Source: Bradyrhizobium sp.
Lineage (GTDB): Bacteria > Pseudomonadota > Alphaproteobacteria > Rhizobiales > Xanthobacteraceae
Length of the DNA: 64,000 nucleotides
Reading direction: 5' to 3'
Assembly: GCA_028290305.1 (NCBI GenBank)
Contig: JAQGKC010000303.1
Span: 1 to 64,000, forward strand
Below, in pieces: positions 29,433 through 38,739 of the stretch (its first letter is position 1; the number at the start of each line of letters is the position of its first letter). The notes under the pieces were generated by a model that worked only from the letters and a program-made list of their open reading frames with translations, was not told the origin of the DNA and ran no database searches. The translations under genes were made by a program, and so were the position numbers.

Positions 29433-30983
29433 TTGTTCGACAATCTGTCGGAAAAGCTTGGTGGCATTCTCGATCGGCTGACGCGACGCGGTTCGCTGAC
29501 GGAAGCCGACGTCGATGCCGCAATGCGCGAGGTGCGCCGCGCGTTGCTCGAGGCCGACGTCTCGCTCGACGTGGTCCGAAGCTTCACCGAAAAGGTCCGC
29601 GAACAGGCGATCGGCGCCACCGTCGTCAAGTCGGTGACGCCCGGCCAGATGGTGGTGAAGATCGTTCATGACGAACTGATCGCCACGCTCGGCTCCGACG
29701 GCCAGACCATCGACCTCAATGCCGTGCCGCCGGTCGCGATCATGATGGTCGGCTTGCAGGGCTCCGGCAAAACCACGACCACGGCAAAACTCGCCCGCCG
29801 CCTGACCCAGCGCGACAAGCGCAAGGTACTGATGGCCTCGCTCGACGTCTATCGTCCGGCGGCGATGGAGCAATTGGCGGTACTCGGCCGCGATCTCGAT
29901 ATTCAGACGCTGCCGATCGTGGCCGGCCAGAAGCCGCCGCAGATCGCGCGCCGCGCGCTGGAAGCCGCCAAACTCGGCGGTTACGACGTGGTGCTGCTCG
30001 ATACCGCCGGGCGTACCACGCTCGACGAAGAAATGATGGCGGAAGCCGCCGAGATCAAATCCACCGCCAATCCGCATGAAGTATTGCTGGTCGCGGACTC
30101 GCTGACCGGCCAGGACGCGGTCAACCTCGCGCGCTCGTTCGACGACCGCGTCGGCCTCACCGGCATTGTACTGACGCGCGTTGACGGCGACGGCCGCGGC
30201 GGCGCGGCGCTGTCGATGCGCGCGGTCACGGGCAAGCCGATCAAGCTGATCGGCACCGGTGAAAAAACCGACGCGCTGGAAGATTTTCATCCGAGCCGGA
30301 TCGCGGGGCGAATTCTCGGCATGGGCGACGTGGTGTCGCTGGTGGAAAAAGCCGCGGCCCATATCGACGCGGAAAAGGCCGCTGTTGTCGCCGAGAGGAT
30401 GCGCAAGGGTCAGTTCGACCTGTCCGACATGCGCGAGCAGCTTTTGCAGATGGCGAATATGGGCGGCATCAGCGGGCTGATGGGCATGATGCCGGGCATC
30501 GCGAAAATGAAGAACCAGATCGCCAATGCGGGGCTCGACGACAAGATCATCAAGCGCCAGGTCGCGGTGATCGATTCGATGACGCGGCGGGAGCGCAAGA
30601 ATCCCGACATCCTCAAGGCCAGCCGTAAGAAGCGCATCGCCGCCGGCGCCGGCCTCAAGGTCGAGGAAGTCAACAAGCTGCTGAAGATGCACCGGAACAT
30701 GGCCGACATGATGAAGGCCATGGGACAGGGCAAGCGCGGCCCGATGGCCGGCATCGCGCAGGCGATGGGCTTTGGCGGCGGCACGCCATCGCCCGATCAG
30801 ATGAAGGCGCTCGCGGAAAAAATGCCCGGCGGTGCAGGACCGGGCGGCATGCCCGCGCTGCCCAAAGACCTTCCGGCAGGTCTTCGCTCCGGCCTGCCGA
30901 ACTTGCCGGGACTCACGGGTCTCAGTGGCAAGCCGAACCTGCCGGGTCTCGGCGGCTTCCCCGGACTGGGGAAGAAGAAATGA
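29433..30983 (+). CDS. ffh: signal recognition particle protein Ffh
   Basis: 516-residue SRP54 GTPase. The start is inferred to be the TTG at 29433 (MFDNLSEKLGGILDRLTRRG), the family N-terminus, with AAGGA 9 nt upstream; no ATG fits. Walker A GLQGSGKT (residues 107-114), DTAGRTTLDEEM and TRVDGDGRGG are in the NG domain. The methionine-rich M domain (GMMPGIAKMK, NMADMMKAMGQGK) is followed by a Gly/Pro/Leu-rich tail. It leads into rpsP-rimM-trmD-rplS across a repeat. Confidence 0.95.
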   Translation: MFDNLSEKLGGILDRLTRRGSLTEADVDAAMREVRRALLEADVSLDVVRSFTEKVREQAIGATVVKSVTPGQMVVKIVHDELIATLGSDGQTIDLNAVPPVAIMMVGLQGSGKTTTTAKLARRLTQRDKRKVLMASLDVYRPAAMEQLAVLGRDLDIQTLPIVAGQKPPQIARRALEAAKLGGYDVVLLDTAGRTTLDEEMMAEAAEIKSTANPHEVLLVADSLTGQDAVNLARSFDDRVGLTGIVLTRVDGDGRGGAALSMRAVTGKPIKLIGTGEKTDALEDFHPSRIAGRILGMGDVVSLVEKAAAHIDAEKAAVVAERMRKGQFDLSDMREQLLQMANMGGISGLMGMMPGIAKMKNQIANAGLDDKIIKRQVAVIDSMTRRERKNPDILKASRKKRIAAGAGLKVEEVNKLLKMHRNMADMMKAMGQGKRGPMAGIAQAMGFGGGTPSPDQMKALAEKMPGGAGPGGMPALPKDLPAGLRSGLPNLPGLTGLSGKPNLPGLGGFPGLGKKK

Positions 30984-30990
30984 CTTAATC

Positions 30991-31070
30991 CGTCATTGCG
31001 AGCGCTAGCGAAGCAATCCAGGCCGCAAGCAAAACTGGATTGCTTCGTCGCTCCGCTCCTCGCAATGACG
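30991..31070. repeat. nested palindrome between ffh and rpsP
   Basis: Outer arms CGTCATTGCGAG / CTCGCAATGACG and inner arms CGAAGCAATCCA / TGGATTGCTTCG are both perfect. A known-looking rhizobial intergenic repeat type; it can fold into a strong hairpin and may limit read-through from ffh. Confidence 0.75.
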
Positions 31071-31121
31071 CCAACGAAAATCTAATCGCTCACATTACTT
31101 TCGAACTCTCAGGAGAACTAA

Positions 31122-31475
31122 ATGTCAGTCGTTATCCGCCTCGCCCGTGCAGGCACCAAGAAGCGTCCCGTCTATCATGTCGTTGTTGCCGACTCGCGTT
31201 TTCCCCGCGATGGCCGCTTCATCGAACGGCTCGGCCATTTCAATCCGCTGCTGCCGAAGGACAATGAGGCACGGCTGAAGCTCGATATGGACAAGGTCAA
31301 GGGCTGGCTGGCCAAGGGCGCGCAGCCGTCGGATCGCGTGTCGCGTTTCCTCGATGCCGCCGGTGTCGCCAAGCGCGCCGCGCGCAGCAATCCGGAAAAG
31401 GCCGTGCCGCGCAAGGAACGCAAGGCCAACGCCGAAGCCGCCGCCACGGCCGCCGCTGCCGCCGCCAAGAAGTAA
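31122..31475 (+). CDS. rpsP: 30S ribosomal protein S16
   Basis: 117 residues. Standard S16 core [42 protein letters not shown] and an alphaproteobacterial Ala/Lys-rich C-terminal extension ([13 protein letters not shown]). A strong AGGAGA site precedes the ATG. First gene of rpsP-rimM-trmD-rplS. Confidence 0.98.
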   Translation: MSVVIRLARAGTKKRPVYHVVVADSRFPRDGRFIERLGHFNPLLPKDNEARLKLDMDKVKGWLAKGAQPSDRVSRFLDAAGVAKRAARSNPEKAVPRKERKANAEAAATAAAAAAKK

Positions 31476-31487
31476 GCGCAACGACGC

Positions 31488-32012
31488 GTGGCGATGGCGG
31501 CACACATCTGCATCGCCCGGATCGGAGCCGCGCATGGCGTGCGCGGCGCCGTAAAGCTGTGGACCTTCACCGAAGATCCGCTGGCGGTGACGGGTTATGG
31601 CCCGCTCACGACCAAGGACGGCGCGCGTTCGTTTGAAGTTGCGACCGCACGCGAGGCAAAGGGCCATCTGGTCGCGACGCTGAAAGGTGTCGCCACGCGG
31701 GAGGATGCCGAACGTCTCAACGGCGTCGAGCTCTACATCGCGCGCGACAAGCTGCCGGCGACCGACGAGGACGAGTATTACCACGCCGACCTGATCGGGC
31801 TTGCCGCGGTCAATGCCGCGAACGAGCCTCTCGGCCGCGTGATCGCGATCCACAATTTCGGCGCCGGCGACATCATCGAGATCGCGCCAGCGCATGGCAC
31901 GACCATGCTGCTGCCATTTACCAACGCCGTGGTGCCGTCAGTCGATCTCGCCGGCGGGCGCGTGGTGATCGAATTGCCTGATGAGATTGAAGGCGACGAG
32001 AATCAATCCTAA
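31488..32012 (+). CDS. rimM: ribosome maturation factor RimM
   Basis: 174 residues; 16S rRNA processing factor binding S19. N-terminal RimM barrel [21 protein letters not shown], then the PRC-barrel [12 protein letters not shown] and [11 protein letters not shown]. Start GTG at 31488 (12 bp after rpsP); an ATG two codons later is an alternative. Confidence 0.96.
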   Translation: MAMAAHICIARIGAAHGVRGAVKLWTFTEDPLAVTGYGPLTTKDGARSFEVATAREAKGHLVATLKGVATREDAERLNGVELYIARDKLPATDEDEYYHADLIGLAAVNAANEPLGRVIAIHNFGAGDIIEIAPAHGTTMLLPFTNAVVPSVDLAGGRVVIELPDEIEGDENQS

Positions 32013-32037
32013 CCCACGGCGTTGCAACCTAATCAGC

Positions 32038-32142
32038 GTCATCGCCGGGCTTGATCCGGCGATCCATCATTCACGAAGGTGATGGATACGCGGGTGTTCA
32101 CACGTTAAGACGGCGCTTCGCGCCTTTTGCCCGCGTATGACG
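32038..32142. repeat. palindromic repeat between rimM and trmD
   Basis: Contains CGCCGG-GCTTGAT-CCGGCG and GGCGC-TTC-GCGCC hairpins between GTCAT and ATGAC ends, filling most of the 146-bp gap inside this operon. Confidence 0.6.
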
Positions 32143-32158
32143 CTCGAATTAATTCGTA

Positions 32159-32929
32159 ATGGTTTCCAGAATGACCTGGCGCGCAACCGTTCTGACGCTG
32201 TTCCCGGAGATGTTCCCCGGTCCGCTTGGCGTGAGCCTCGCGGGCAAGGCGCTGGCGTCCGGGCTATGGGCGCTGGAGGCGCGGGACATCCGGGATTCGG
32301 CCACTGACCGCCACCGCAGCGTCGACGATACACCGGCCGGCGGCGGCCCGGGGATGGTGCTGCGCGCCGACGTGCTGGCGGCGGCCATCGACGCGGCCGA
32401 TATATCCCCCGATCGGCCAAGGAACCCACCAAGTGACCAACCACGGCTGCTGATGAGCCCGCGGGGTCGGCCATTGACCCAGTCCCGGATTGCGGAACTG
32501 GCCGCTGGACCCGGACCGCTGATCGTCTGTGGCCGCTTTGAGGGCATCGACCAGCGGGTCATCCAGGCCCGTGGGCTCGAGGAGATTTCGATCGGCGATT
32601 ATGTGCTGTCCGGCGGTGAAATCGCCGCGATGGCGCTGATCGACGCCTGTGTCCGGCTGCTGCCCGGCGTGATGGGAAAACTGGCCTCCGGGGCGGATGA
32701 AAGCTTTTCCGACGGGCTATTGGAATACCCGCAATATACCCGTCCGCAGGAATTCGAGGGCCAGCCGATCCCGGATATCCTGCTGTCCGGGGACCACGCC
32801 CGGGTCGCGGCCTGGCGCCAGGCCGAGGCTGAGGCCCTGACGAGGGCGCGGCGGCCCGATCTTTGGGCCGCAAGACCAATCCGGCCAGGGATTCGCCAAA
32901 AACGCCCAAAAAACACGACGGATGGGTGA
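32159..32929 (+). CDS. trmD: tRNA (guanine-N1)-methyltransferase
   Basis: 256 residues; SPOUT-class enzyme making m1G37 in t[19 protein letters not shown] start, [13 protein letters not shown] loop, [13 protein letters not shown] and the knot motif [21 protein letters not shown] are intact. ATG at 32159, or a second ATG four codons in. A slightly longer segment ([15 protein letters not shown]) precedes the MSPRGRPL block, and the C-terminus [11 protein letters not shown] is unusual but follows the complete domain. Confidence 0.96.
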   Translation: MVSRMTWRATVLTLFPEMFPGPLGVSLAGKALASGLWALEARDIRDSATDRHRSVDDTPAGGGPGMVLRADVLAAAIDAADISPDRPRNPPSDQPRLLMSPRGRPLTQSRIAELAAGPGPLIVCGRFEGIDQRVIQARGLEEISIGDYVLSGGEIAAMALIDACVRLLPGVMGKLASGADESFSDGLLEYPQYTRPQEFEGQPIPDILLSGDHARVAAWRQAEAEALTRARRPDLWAARPIRPGIRQKRPKNTTDG

Positions 32930-33044
32930 CAACGCTCCGCCTTTGCCGTATAGGAGCGCCAAATCCGCGCAATGGCAGGATAGATGGACGTTCGCGCAGC
33001 CCGCGATGACTGGCTGGGGCGCGCCGCCGATGGAGATTTTTGCG

Positions 33045-33434
33045 ATGAACCTTATTCAAGAGCTCGAAAAAGAGCAGTTCGAAAAGCTGTCCGCCGGCAA
33101 GGTCATTCCGGAATTCGTACCGGGCGACACCGTGATCGTCAACGTGAAGGTGGTCGAAGGCGACCGCTCGCGCGTTCAGGCCTATGAGGGCGTCTGCATC
33201 GGCCGTTCCGGCGGCGGGCTCAACGAGAGCTTCACCGTTCGCAAGATTTCGTACGGCGAAGGTGTCGAGCGCGTATTCCCCGTGATGTCGCCGATGATCG
33301 ACTCGATCAAGGTGGTGCGCCGCGGCAAGGTGCGCCGCGCCAAGCTGTATTACCTGCGCAACCTGCGCGGCAAGTCGGCCCGCATCGTCGAGAAGAAGAC
33401 GGACCGCCCGCAGGCCGCCGCCGTCGGCGAGTAA
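33045..33434 (+). CDS. rplS: 50S ribosomal protein L19
   Basis: 129 residues starting [19 protein letters not shown]; a longer upstream frame overlapping trmD is not conserved. L19 signature [20 protein letters not shown] near the C-terminus. Last gene of the operon, followed by a terminator. Confidence 0.98.
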   Translation: MNLIQELEKEQFEKLSAGKVIPEFVPGDTVIVNVKVVEGDRSRVQAYEGVCIGRSGGGLNESFTVRKISYGEGVERVFPVMSPMIDSIKVVRRGKVRRAKLYYLRNLRGKSARIVEKKTDRPQAAAVGE

Positions 33435-33463
33435 TTCTAGAGTCCGCAATGGATTTGACGAAA

Positions 33464-33489
33464 GGCGCGGGTTCACCCCGCGCTTTTTT
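33464..33489 (+). terminator. Rho-independent terminator after rplS
   Basis: GCGCGGG-TTCAC-CCCGCGC stem-loop (33465-33483) followed by TTTTTT, 30 bp after the rplS stop. Confidence 0.9.
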
Positions 33490-33782
33490 GTTGCGAATGC
33501 CTATCTAGGCAATGTCCCGATGCCCATCGACTGATTGTCGCGATGGCCGACGCTGTGCTAGAAAATAGAATGGTTCCAGATCAGACCAGCTTCGCTGACC
33601 AGCTCGCCGCACGGATCGTGATCGACGATCATCGTCGTTTGCCTGGCCGTTTCTTCGGACGGTTCACGACCTCCGCGACGTCAGGGCTTGCGCGCGCGAT
33701 CTGATATCGCGCCGGCGCTTCGACTGTTGCGCGTATACGCGCTTACCTGCTCACGCAAAATCTTATTCAAGGGCTTACGCTC
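33490..33782. promoter_or_regulatory. leuC upstream region with a 14-bp palindrome
   Basis: 293 bp between the rplS terminator and leuC. A perfect palindrome GCGCGTATACGCGC lies at 33729-33742, about 40 bp upstream of the leuC start, a possible operator. A 53-codon open frame starting ATG at 33543 and ending 33704 (MADAVLENRM...) has no clear ribosome-binding site and no recognisable similarity, so it is not called as a gene. No leucine-rich leader peptide was seen. Confidence 0.4.
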
Positions 33783-35189
33783 ATGTCCAAACCGACCACG
33801 CTGTACGACAAAATCTGGAACGATCATCTGGTTCACGAAGCCGATGACGGCACCTGCCTGCTCTATATCGACCGCCATCTGGTCCACGAGGTGACCTCGC
33901 CGCAGGCCTTCGAAGGTTTGCGCACCACCGGCCGCAAGGTCCACGCGCCAGAGAAAACGCTGGCCGTCGTCGACCATAACATCCCGACCACCGACCGTTC
34001 CAAGCCCAATCCGGATCCGGAAAGCATCGAGCAGATGCGCGTGATGGCCGAGAACGCCAGGGAATTCGGCATCGAATATTACAACGAGTTCGACAAGCGT
34101 CAGGGCATCGTGCACGTCATCGGCCCCGAGCAAGGTTTCACGCTGCCCGGCACCACCATCGTCTGCGGCGACAGCCACACTTCCACGCATGGCGCGTTCG
34201 GCGCGCTCGCGCACGGCATCGGCACATCGGAAGTCGAGCATGTGCTGGCGACGCAAACCCTGATCCAGAAAAAAGCCAAGAACATGCGCGCCATCGTCGA
34301 TGGGCAATTGCCCGACGGCGTCACCGGCAAGGACATCATTCTGGCGATCATCGGCGAGATCGGCACCGCCGGCGGCACCGGCTATGTGCTGGAATATGCC
34401 GGCGACGCGATCCGTGCGCTCTCGATGGAAGGCCGCATGACCGTCTGCAACATGTCGATCGAAGGCGGCGCCCGCGCCGGGCTGGTCGCGCCCGATGAAA
34501 AGGCCTTCGAGTTTCTGAAAGGCCGCCCGATGTCGCCGAAGGGCGATATGTGGGACGCCGCGATGCGCTATTGGGAGACGCTGCGCTCCGACGAGGGCGC
34601 GCATTTCGATCACGAGATCAGGCTCGACGCGGCCAAGCTGCCGCCGATCGTGACCTGGGGCACTTCACCGGAAGACGTGGTGTCGATATCGGGCGTGGTG
34701 CCGGATCCCGACCAGATCGCCGATGAAGCCAAGCGGCTCTCGAAACATCGCGCGCTGAATTACATGGGCCTGAAGGCCGGCACCAGGATCACCGATATCA
34801 AGCTCGATCGCGTCTTCATCGGTTCCTGCACCAACGGCCGCATCGAGGATCTGCGCGCAGCCGCCAAGATCGCCGAAGGCAAAACCGTCAATGGCCACGT
34901 CAATGCGATGATCGTGCCGGGCTCGGGCATCGTGAAGGAGCAGGCGGAAGCCGAAGGCCTCGACAAGATTTTCATCAAGGCCGGATTTGAATGGCGCGAG
35001 CCGGGCTGCTCGATGTGTCTTGCGATGAATCCCGACAAGCTGTCGCCGGAAGAGCGCTGCGCCTCGACCTCGAACCGTAATTTCGAGGGCCGTCAGGGAT
35101 TCAAGGGCCGCACCCATCTGGTCTCGCCAGCGATGGCGGCGGCCGCGGCGATCGCCGGACACTTCGTCGATATCAGGGAGTGGCGGTAA
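33783..35189 (+). CDS. leuC: 3-isopropylmalate dehydratase large subunit
   Basis: 468 residues; with LeuD it isomerises 2- to 3-isopropylmalate in leucine synthesis. Aconitase fold. Iron-sulfur cysteines are in [12 protein letters not shown] and the CSMCLAMN motif. [15 protein letters not shown] and [13 protein letters not shown] are present. leuD is 2.9 kb downstream rather than adjacent. Confidence 0.97.
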   Translation: MSKPTTLYDKIWNDHLVHEADDGTCLLYIDRHLVHEVTSPQAFEGLRTTGRKVHAPEKTLAVVDHNIPTTDRSKPNPDPESIEQMRVMAENAREFGIEYYNEFDKRQGIVHVIGPEQGFTLPGTTIVCGDSHTSTHGAFGALAHGIGTSEVEHVLATQTLIQKKAKNMRAIVDGQLPDGVTGKDIILAIIGEIGTAGGTGYVLEYAGDAIRALSMEGRMTVCNMSIEGGARAGLVAPDEKAFEFLKGRPMSPKGDMWDAAMRYWETLRSDEGAHFDHEIRLDAAKLPPIVTWGTSPEDVVSISGVVPDPDQIADEAKRLSKHRALNYMGLKAGTRITDIKLDRVFIGSCTNGRIEDLRAAAKIAEGKTVNGHVNAMIVPGSGIVKEQAEAEGLDKIFIKAGFEWREPGCSMCLAMNPDKLSPEERCASTSNRNFEGRQGFKGRTHLVSPAMAAAAAIAGHFVDIREWR

Positions 35190-35294
35190 GCCACACCCTT
35201 CGCTTCAAGGTCGAGGCGTTCTGGAAACAACTCGTTAAGGTGACGGGAGCAGACTTGCGCTTGTAAAGGCGAGGCGTTTCGCGAGGAGCGGGCC

Positions 35295-35498
35295 ATGACC
35301 GACAAGCCTGAATTCGTCGATATGATCAGCGAAGCGACGCGCCAGAGCCGGCGTCGCTATGCCCAGCGCATCGTGCAGCCCGAGGTCAAGGAAGCGTCGC
35401 GGCTCAGCCACTGGCCACCGGACCGGTGGGTGCAGTGGCGCATGGAAACGCTGACACCCTGGAAGGTCAAATCCTGGAAATTCAAGAACTGGGATTAA
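35295..35498 (+). CDS. small Trp-rich protein of unknown function
   Basis: 67-residue basic cytoplasmic protein with a GAGGAG-type site (GCGAGGAGCGGGCC) just before the ATG. Seven tryptophans lie in the last 27 residues (HWPPDRWVQWRMETLTPWKV, then KSWKFKNWD). No signal peptide, no family recognised. Coding support is the good ribosome-binding site, high third-position GC and lack of a better frame. Confidence 0.6.
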   Translation: MTDKPEFVDMISEATRQSRRRYAQRIVQPEVKEASRLSHWPPDRWVQWRMETLTPWKVKSWKFKNWD

Positions 35499-35600
35499 GG
35501 GCGGCAACATTTCTTTGCAGCCCTCGGACCGGATCCGAGGGCATGCTTTTGCTGAAGGCGCGCCAGACGCCTGAATTACTTTCACCCTCCGCTACAGAAT

Positions 35601-36113
35601 TCACCAGTATCCGCGATGATGCCACCGGTGGTGCCAGTGGTGGAAATGACAGATGCGGCGCGGGCCGTAATAGGTCCAGATGATCCGGCAGCGGTGGTAG
35701 TACGGGTAATAATAATAGGACGGCCCGTAGTAGAAATGCCGGTGAAAATGATGCCGGAACGCGAAGCCGCCGTGATGAAAGCCCCCGCCGTGGAAAACAT
35801 GGCCGCCGCGAAAACCGCCGCCATGGAAGCCGCCGCCTCGGAATCCCCCGCCGTGAAAGGCGCCACCATGGAAGCCGCCGCCGTGAAAGCCGCCACCGTG
35901 GAAACCACCACCATGGCCGCCACCGCCATGCCCGCCGCGAACTTCGGTGGTCAGATCGTCGGAGGAAATCCTGGCTGTCGGCGCCGCACCCGGATTGATC
36001 AGCGAAAGCGCCTCGGCGCGCTGATCCGGTACAGTCGACAGCATCAGTATCGCAGCTGCCGCAAGGCTCCAGCAACGAACGAGGCCGCGCTTGGGAACTA
36101 GGATCTTCATCAT
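35601..36113 (-). CDS. secreted His/Gly-rich repeat protein
   Basis: 170 residues. Signal peptide (CWSLAAAAILMLSTVPDQRAEA), a short ALSLINPGAA ... TTEV module, then GGGFHGG-type repeats (about residues 60-115), and a His/Tyr/Trp-rich tail with FHRHFYYGPSYYYYPYYHR. A strong GGGAGG site precedes ATGATG. The many His residues could bind metal, but this is inference. It shares its N-terminal module with the next minus-strand gene at 36440-36649. Confidence 0.75.
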   Translation of the reverse strand: MMKILVPKRGLVRCWSLAAAAILMLSTVPDQRAEALSLINPGAAPTARISSDDLTTEVRGGHGGGGHGGGFHGGGFHGGGFHGGAFHGGGFRGGGFHGGGFRGGHVFHGGGFHHGGFAFRHHFHRHFYYGPSYYYYPYYHRCRIIWTYYGPRRICHFHHWHHRWHHRGYW

Positions 36114-36439
36114 GTGAAAACCTCCCTGAATGTGGGCGACGAAAACGAGGCCACACAGTGGTCTCTCTTCGGCGCGTCCATCGCGGTCGCTCCCAACATG
36201 AAACTAACGACGACGATCTGAACGCGTCATGAATGTGTGGATCGCGATCTCGAAGCGACGCGCGTCGTTATTGGAAGAGCGCGTGATCCTATCGCCAAAT
36301 CGCTCGCCCCTTGGGTCACACCCCAAGGGCAGTGCCTTGGCGGATCATGCACGAGCGTGAGTCGGCAACCACCATCGCGGCCACAAAAAAACAGGCCCGC
36401 AAATGCGGGCCTGTTTGATCTCGCGCGGTTAAGCAGAAC
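36114..36439. other. intergenic region upstream of the His/Gly-rich gene
   Basis: 326 bp without a gene. It holds the promoter and ribosome-binding site of the His/Gly-rich gene (minus strand, right after 36114) and, at 36385-36416, the terminator of the next minus-strand gene. The part between shows no further motif I recognise. Confidence 0.6.
36385..36416 (-). terminator. Rho-independent terminator of the 69-residue Arg/Trp-rich protein gene
   Basis: Perfect 12-bp stem AAACAGGCCCGC / GCGGGCCTGTTT with a 4-nt loop; read on the minus strand it ends in a run of seven T (plus-strand A at 36385-36391). Confidence 0.9.
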
Positions 36440-36649
36440 TCACCACCGGCGGCGCCAATGGCGATGCCAACGACGGTGGTAACCCCCACGGCGCCAATAC
36501 ACGTCCGTGGTCACCTGCTTCGAACCGTCCTGGACTGCCGCTGCGGCACCGGGATTGGCCAGCGACAGCGCCTGGGCGCGCTCAGTTGGAGCGGCCAGCA
36601 TCAGCAATCCGCCGACTGCAGCAAATCCCAGAACTTTCGTCACGTTCAT
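36440..36649 (-). CDS. small secreted Arg/His/Trp-rich protein
   Basis: 69 residues from MNVTKVLGFAAVGG with GAGGAG 7 nt upstream. Signal peptide to about AQA (residue 28), then ALSLANPGAAAAVQ...VTTDVYW, then a basic aromatic tail RRGGYHRRWHRHWRRRW. The post-signal module ALSLxNPGAA ... TT(D/E)V is shared with the neighbouring His/Gly-rich protein, so the pair look like paralogues with different tails. Has its own terminator. Confidence 0.72.
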   Translation of the reverse strand: MNVTKVLGFAAVGGLLMLAAPTERAQALSLANPGAAAAVQDGSKQVTTDVYWRRGGYHRRWHRHWRRRW

Positions 36650-36897
36650 ATATATTCTCCTCGGGGTCATCGCCGATCACGCCAGCGGCGTTGCGGTTGA
36701 TTTAACAGCCGCCTCGCCGCAGCGGGTCGCAAGCTAGAGCGAGCGACGTGAATGTGAAGTGAATGCCTGCACCAGGACATGAATGCACGTCGCGCTGTCA
36801 GGTTCCCGCTTCGCACAACAACATTTTCGCCGCACATTTCAAAACCGGCATAGGCTGCGGTCCGTATCTTCTGAAAACTTCGTCACAGGAGATTGTC

Positions 36898-37122
36898 ATG
36901 CCATCGTCTCGAACAAGGCATCGGATATCGCGAATCGCCTTGGCGATCACGTCAACGGTCGCCGCCGTGTGGTGGACCAACGCGGCTTTCGCGTCGCAAG
37001 GCCCCGGCGGAGGTCCGGGCACCGCCAGCAGCTTCACGCAACTGGCCATGGCCATCATCGTGTGTGGAACCTCAGCGCTGGTGATCGGCGCCGGATTGAT
37101 CGGCGCGGCGCGGCGGCACTGA
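36898..37122 (+). CDS. small secreted or membrane protein, unknown
   Basis: 74 residues with an AGGAGA site before the ATG. A basic N-terminus and hydrophobic signal (IALAITSTVAAVWWTNAAFA) are followed by a Gly-rich SQGPGGGPGTASSF and a C-terminal hydrophobic segment LAMAIIVCGTSALVIGAGLIG ending AARRH. Possibly a small two-helix membrane protein. No family recognised. Confidence 0.6.
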   Translation: MPSSRTRHRISRIALAITSTVAAVWWTNAAFASQGPGGGPGTASSFTQLAMAIIVCGTSALVIGAGLIGAARRH

Positions 37123-37134
37123 GAACGGCAGAAG

Positions 37135-37473
37135 CTAGCCGGGACGCCAGAAGCAGCTCATGCGCGGCACGATCACGGTGCCGCTCGGCCGGTATTCCTG
37201 AACGTAAGTTGCGGTGCAGTCCCGTACGGCATTGGGGCCGGGATAATAGCGGGGATAGACGCCGTCGGGTTCCGGCTGGTACCGCGGATAGACCGGTACG
37301 CGCCTCAGCGGCCGTCTGGTACGGCTCTGCGCAGGAGCCTCGGCGGCGACGGGCTGCGACGCCTGCGCGACCCGCATTACGGACGGTGCGGTTTGCGCCT
37401 TGGTTCCGGACAGCGGCAGCAAAAAAGTGCCTGCAAAAGCCAGCCATATCGCCGTTGTCTTGACCCGTATCAT
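37135..37473 (-). CDS. secreted Pro/Tyr/Arg-rich protein, unknown
   Basis: 112 residues from MIRVKTTAIWLAFAG. Signal peptide ending near GTKA, then a Pro/Ala/Arg-rich part (PVYPRYQPEPDGVYPRYYPG) and two cysteines in RDCTATYVQEY and PRMSCFWRPG that could form a disulfide. Similar short exported proteins are common and uncharacterised in this group. A start three codons upstream is possible. Confidence 0.65.
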   Translation of the reverse strand: MIRVKTTAIWLAFAGTFLLPLSGTKAQTAPSVMRVAQASQPVAAEAPAQSRTRRPLRRVPVYPRYQPEPDGVYPRYYPGPNAVRDCTATYVQEYRPSGTVIVPRMSCFWRPG

Positions 37474-37579
37474 GACGCCCACCCAAACCTGTTACGGGCC
37501 CCACGGTCTCCGATTGCCGCGCCAACGTCAACTGCACCTGAGGTCCCAAACCGGCAGATGCTTATGCTAAAGAGATACG

Positions 37580-37978
37580 ATGTGGACATCAGCCAAAACA
37601 CCATCGCTTGCCGAGATGGAAGCCATGGCGCACGAGATTTTCGAGCGCCTGCCGAAGGGCTTTCGCGACCTGTGCGAGGGCGTGATCATCCGTGTCGATG
37701 ACTTTCCGACCGATGAGGTTCTCGACGAGATGCAGGCCGAAAGCGAATTCGACCTGCTCGGCCTGTTCCAGGGCGTAGGCCTGCCGTTCCGCAGCAATGA
37801 GGACATCGCGCGGCTGCCCAATATGGTCTGGCTGTATCGCCGGCCGATCCTGGATTACTGGGCTGAACATGAGGAGACGCTGGGCCATATCGTTCGCCAC
37901 GTGCTGATTCATGAGATCGGCCACCATTTCGGCCTTTCCGACGACGACATGGAGGCGATCGAGGCACGAGCCGATTAG
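37580..37978 (+). CDS. metallopeptidase family protein (zincin-like)
   Basis: 132-residue cytoplasmic protein with a zincin-type HExxH in HVLIHEIGHHFGLSDDDMEAIE near the C-terminus, which supplies two zinc-ligand His and the catalytic Glu. This is the short DUF1025/Zincin_1-type family; substrates are unknown. Preceded by AAGAGA, 137 bp before leuD on the same strand. Confidence 0.88.
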   Translation: MWTSAKTPSLAEMEAMAHEIFERLPKGFRDLCEGVIIRVDDFPTDEVLDEMQAESEFDLLGLFQGVGLPFRSNEDIARLPNMVWLYRRPILDYWAEHEETLGHIVRHVLIHEIGHHFGLSDDDMEAIEARAD

Positions 37979-38114
37979 CATTGCATAATTTGGCCTTTGA
38001 CCGAGGCCGCTATCGGGATAAAACCCGCCATCCATTTGCGGGTTTGCAACTTTCGAGGTGCAAGTCCGCAAATTCTCTCGTGCAATATTGCATCTGGAAC
38101 CCCGAGATCGAGCC

Positions 38115-38720
38115 ATGGACAAGTTCACCACGCTGGAAGGCGTCGCGGCGCCGCTGAAGATCATCAATGTCGATACCGACATGGTCATCCCGAAGCAGTA
38201 TCTGAAGACCATCAAGCGCACCGGCCTTGGCAAGGGCCTGTTCTCGGAGCAGCGCTACAACGATGACGGCAGCGAGAATCCGGATTTCATCCTCAACAAG
38301 CCCGCCTATCGCAACGCCAAGGTTCTGGTCGCGGGCGACAATTTCGGTTGCGGTTCGAGCCGCGAGCACGCGCCGTGGGCGCTGCTCGATTTCGGCATCC
38401 GCTGCGTGATCTCGACCTCGTTCGGCGACATCTTCTACAACAACTGCTTCAAGAACGGCATTCTGCCGATCCGCGTCACCCAGGAAGACCTCGACAAATT
38501 GTTCGACGATGCCGAGCGCGGCGCCAATGCGACGCTGACCATCGATCTGCCCAATCAGGAAATTCGTGGACCTGACGGCGGCACGGTGAAATTCGAGATC
38601 GATCCGTTCCGCAAGCACTGCCTGATGAACGGCCTCGACGACATCGGTCTCACCATGGAGAAGAAGGCCTCGATCGACAGCTACGAGGCAAAGGCAAAGA
38701 CCGCGCGCGCCTGGGCCTGA
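38115..38720 (+). CDS. leuD: 3-isopropylmalate dehydratase small subunit
   Basis: 201 residues; swivelling-domain subunit that completes isopropylmalate isomerase with LeuC. Start [20 protein letters not shown]. Family motifs [30 protein letters not shown] and [16 protein letters not shown] are intact. Confidence 0.97.
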   Translation: MDKFTTLEGVAAPLKIINVDTDMVIPKQYLKTIKRTGLGKGLFSEQRYNDDGSENPDFILNKPAYRNAKVLVAGDNFGCGSSREHAPWALLDFGIRCVISTSFGDIFYNNCFKNGILPIRVTQEDLDKLFDDAERGANATLTIDLPNQEIRGPDGGTVKFEIDPFRKHCLMNGLDDIGLTMEKKASIDSYEAKAKTARAWA

Positions 38721-38739
38721 TCTCATCCTTCACGACCCC

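Noticed and set aside
28787..29629. 280-codon minus-strand open frame across the repeat-rich gap and the ffh start
   Set aside because: Overlaps the ffh start antisense and consists largely of repeat sequence.
33543..33704. 53-codon open frame between rplS and leuC as a gene
   Set aside because: No ribosome-binding site, no leucine-rich leader character and no recognisable similarity; kept only as an observation.
35760..35960. Regular short repeats resembling a CRISPR or minisatellite
   Set aside because: They are codon-phased repeats encoding GGGFHGG units of the His/Gly-rich protein; no spacers.
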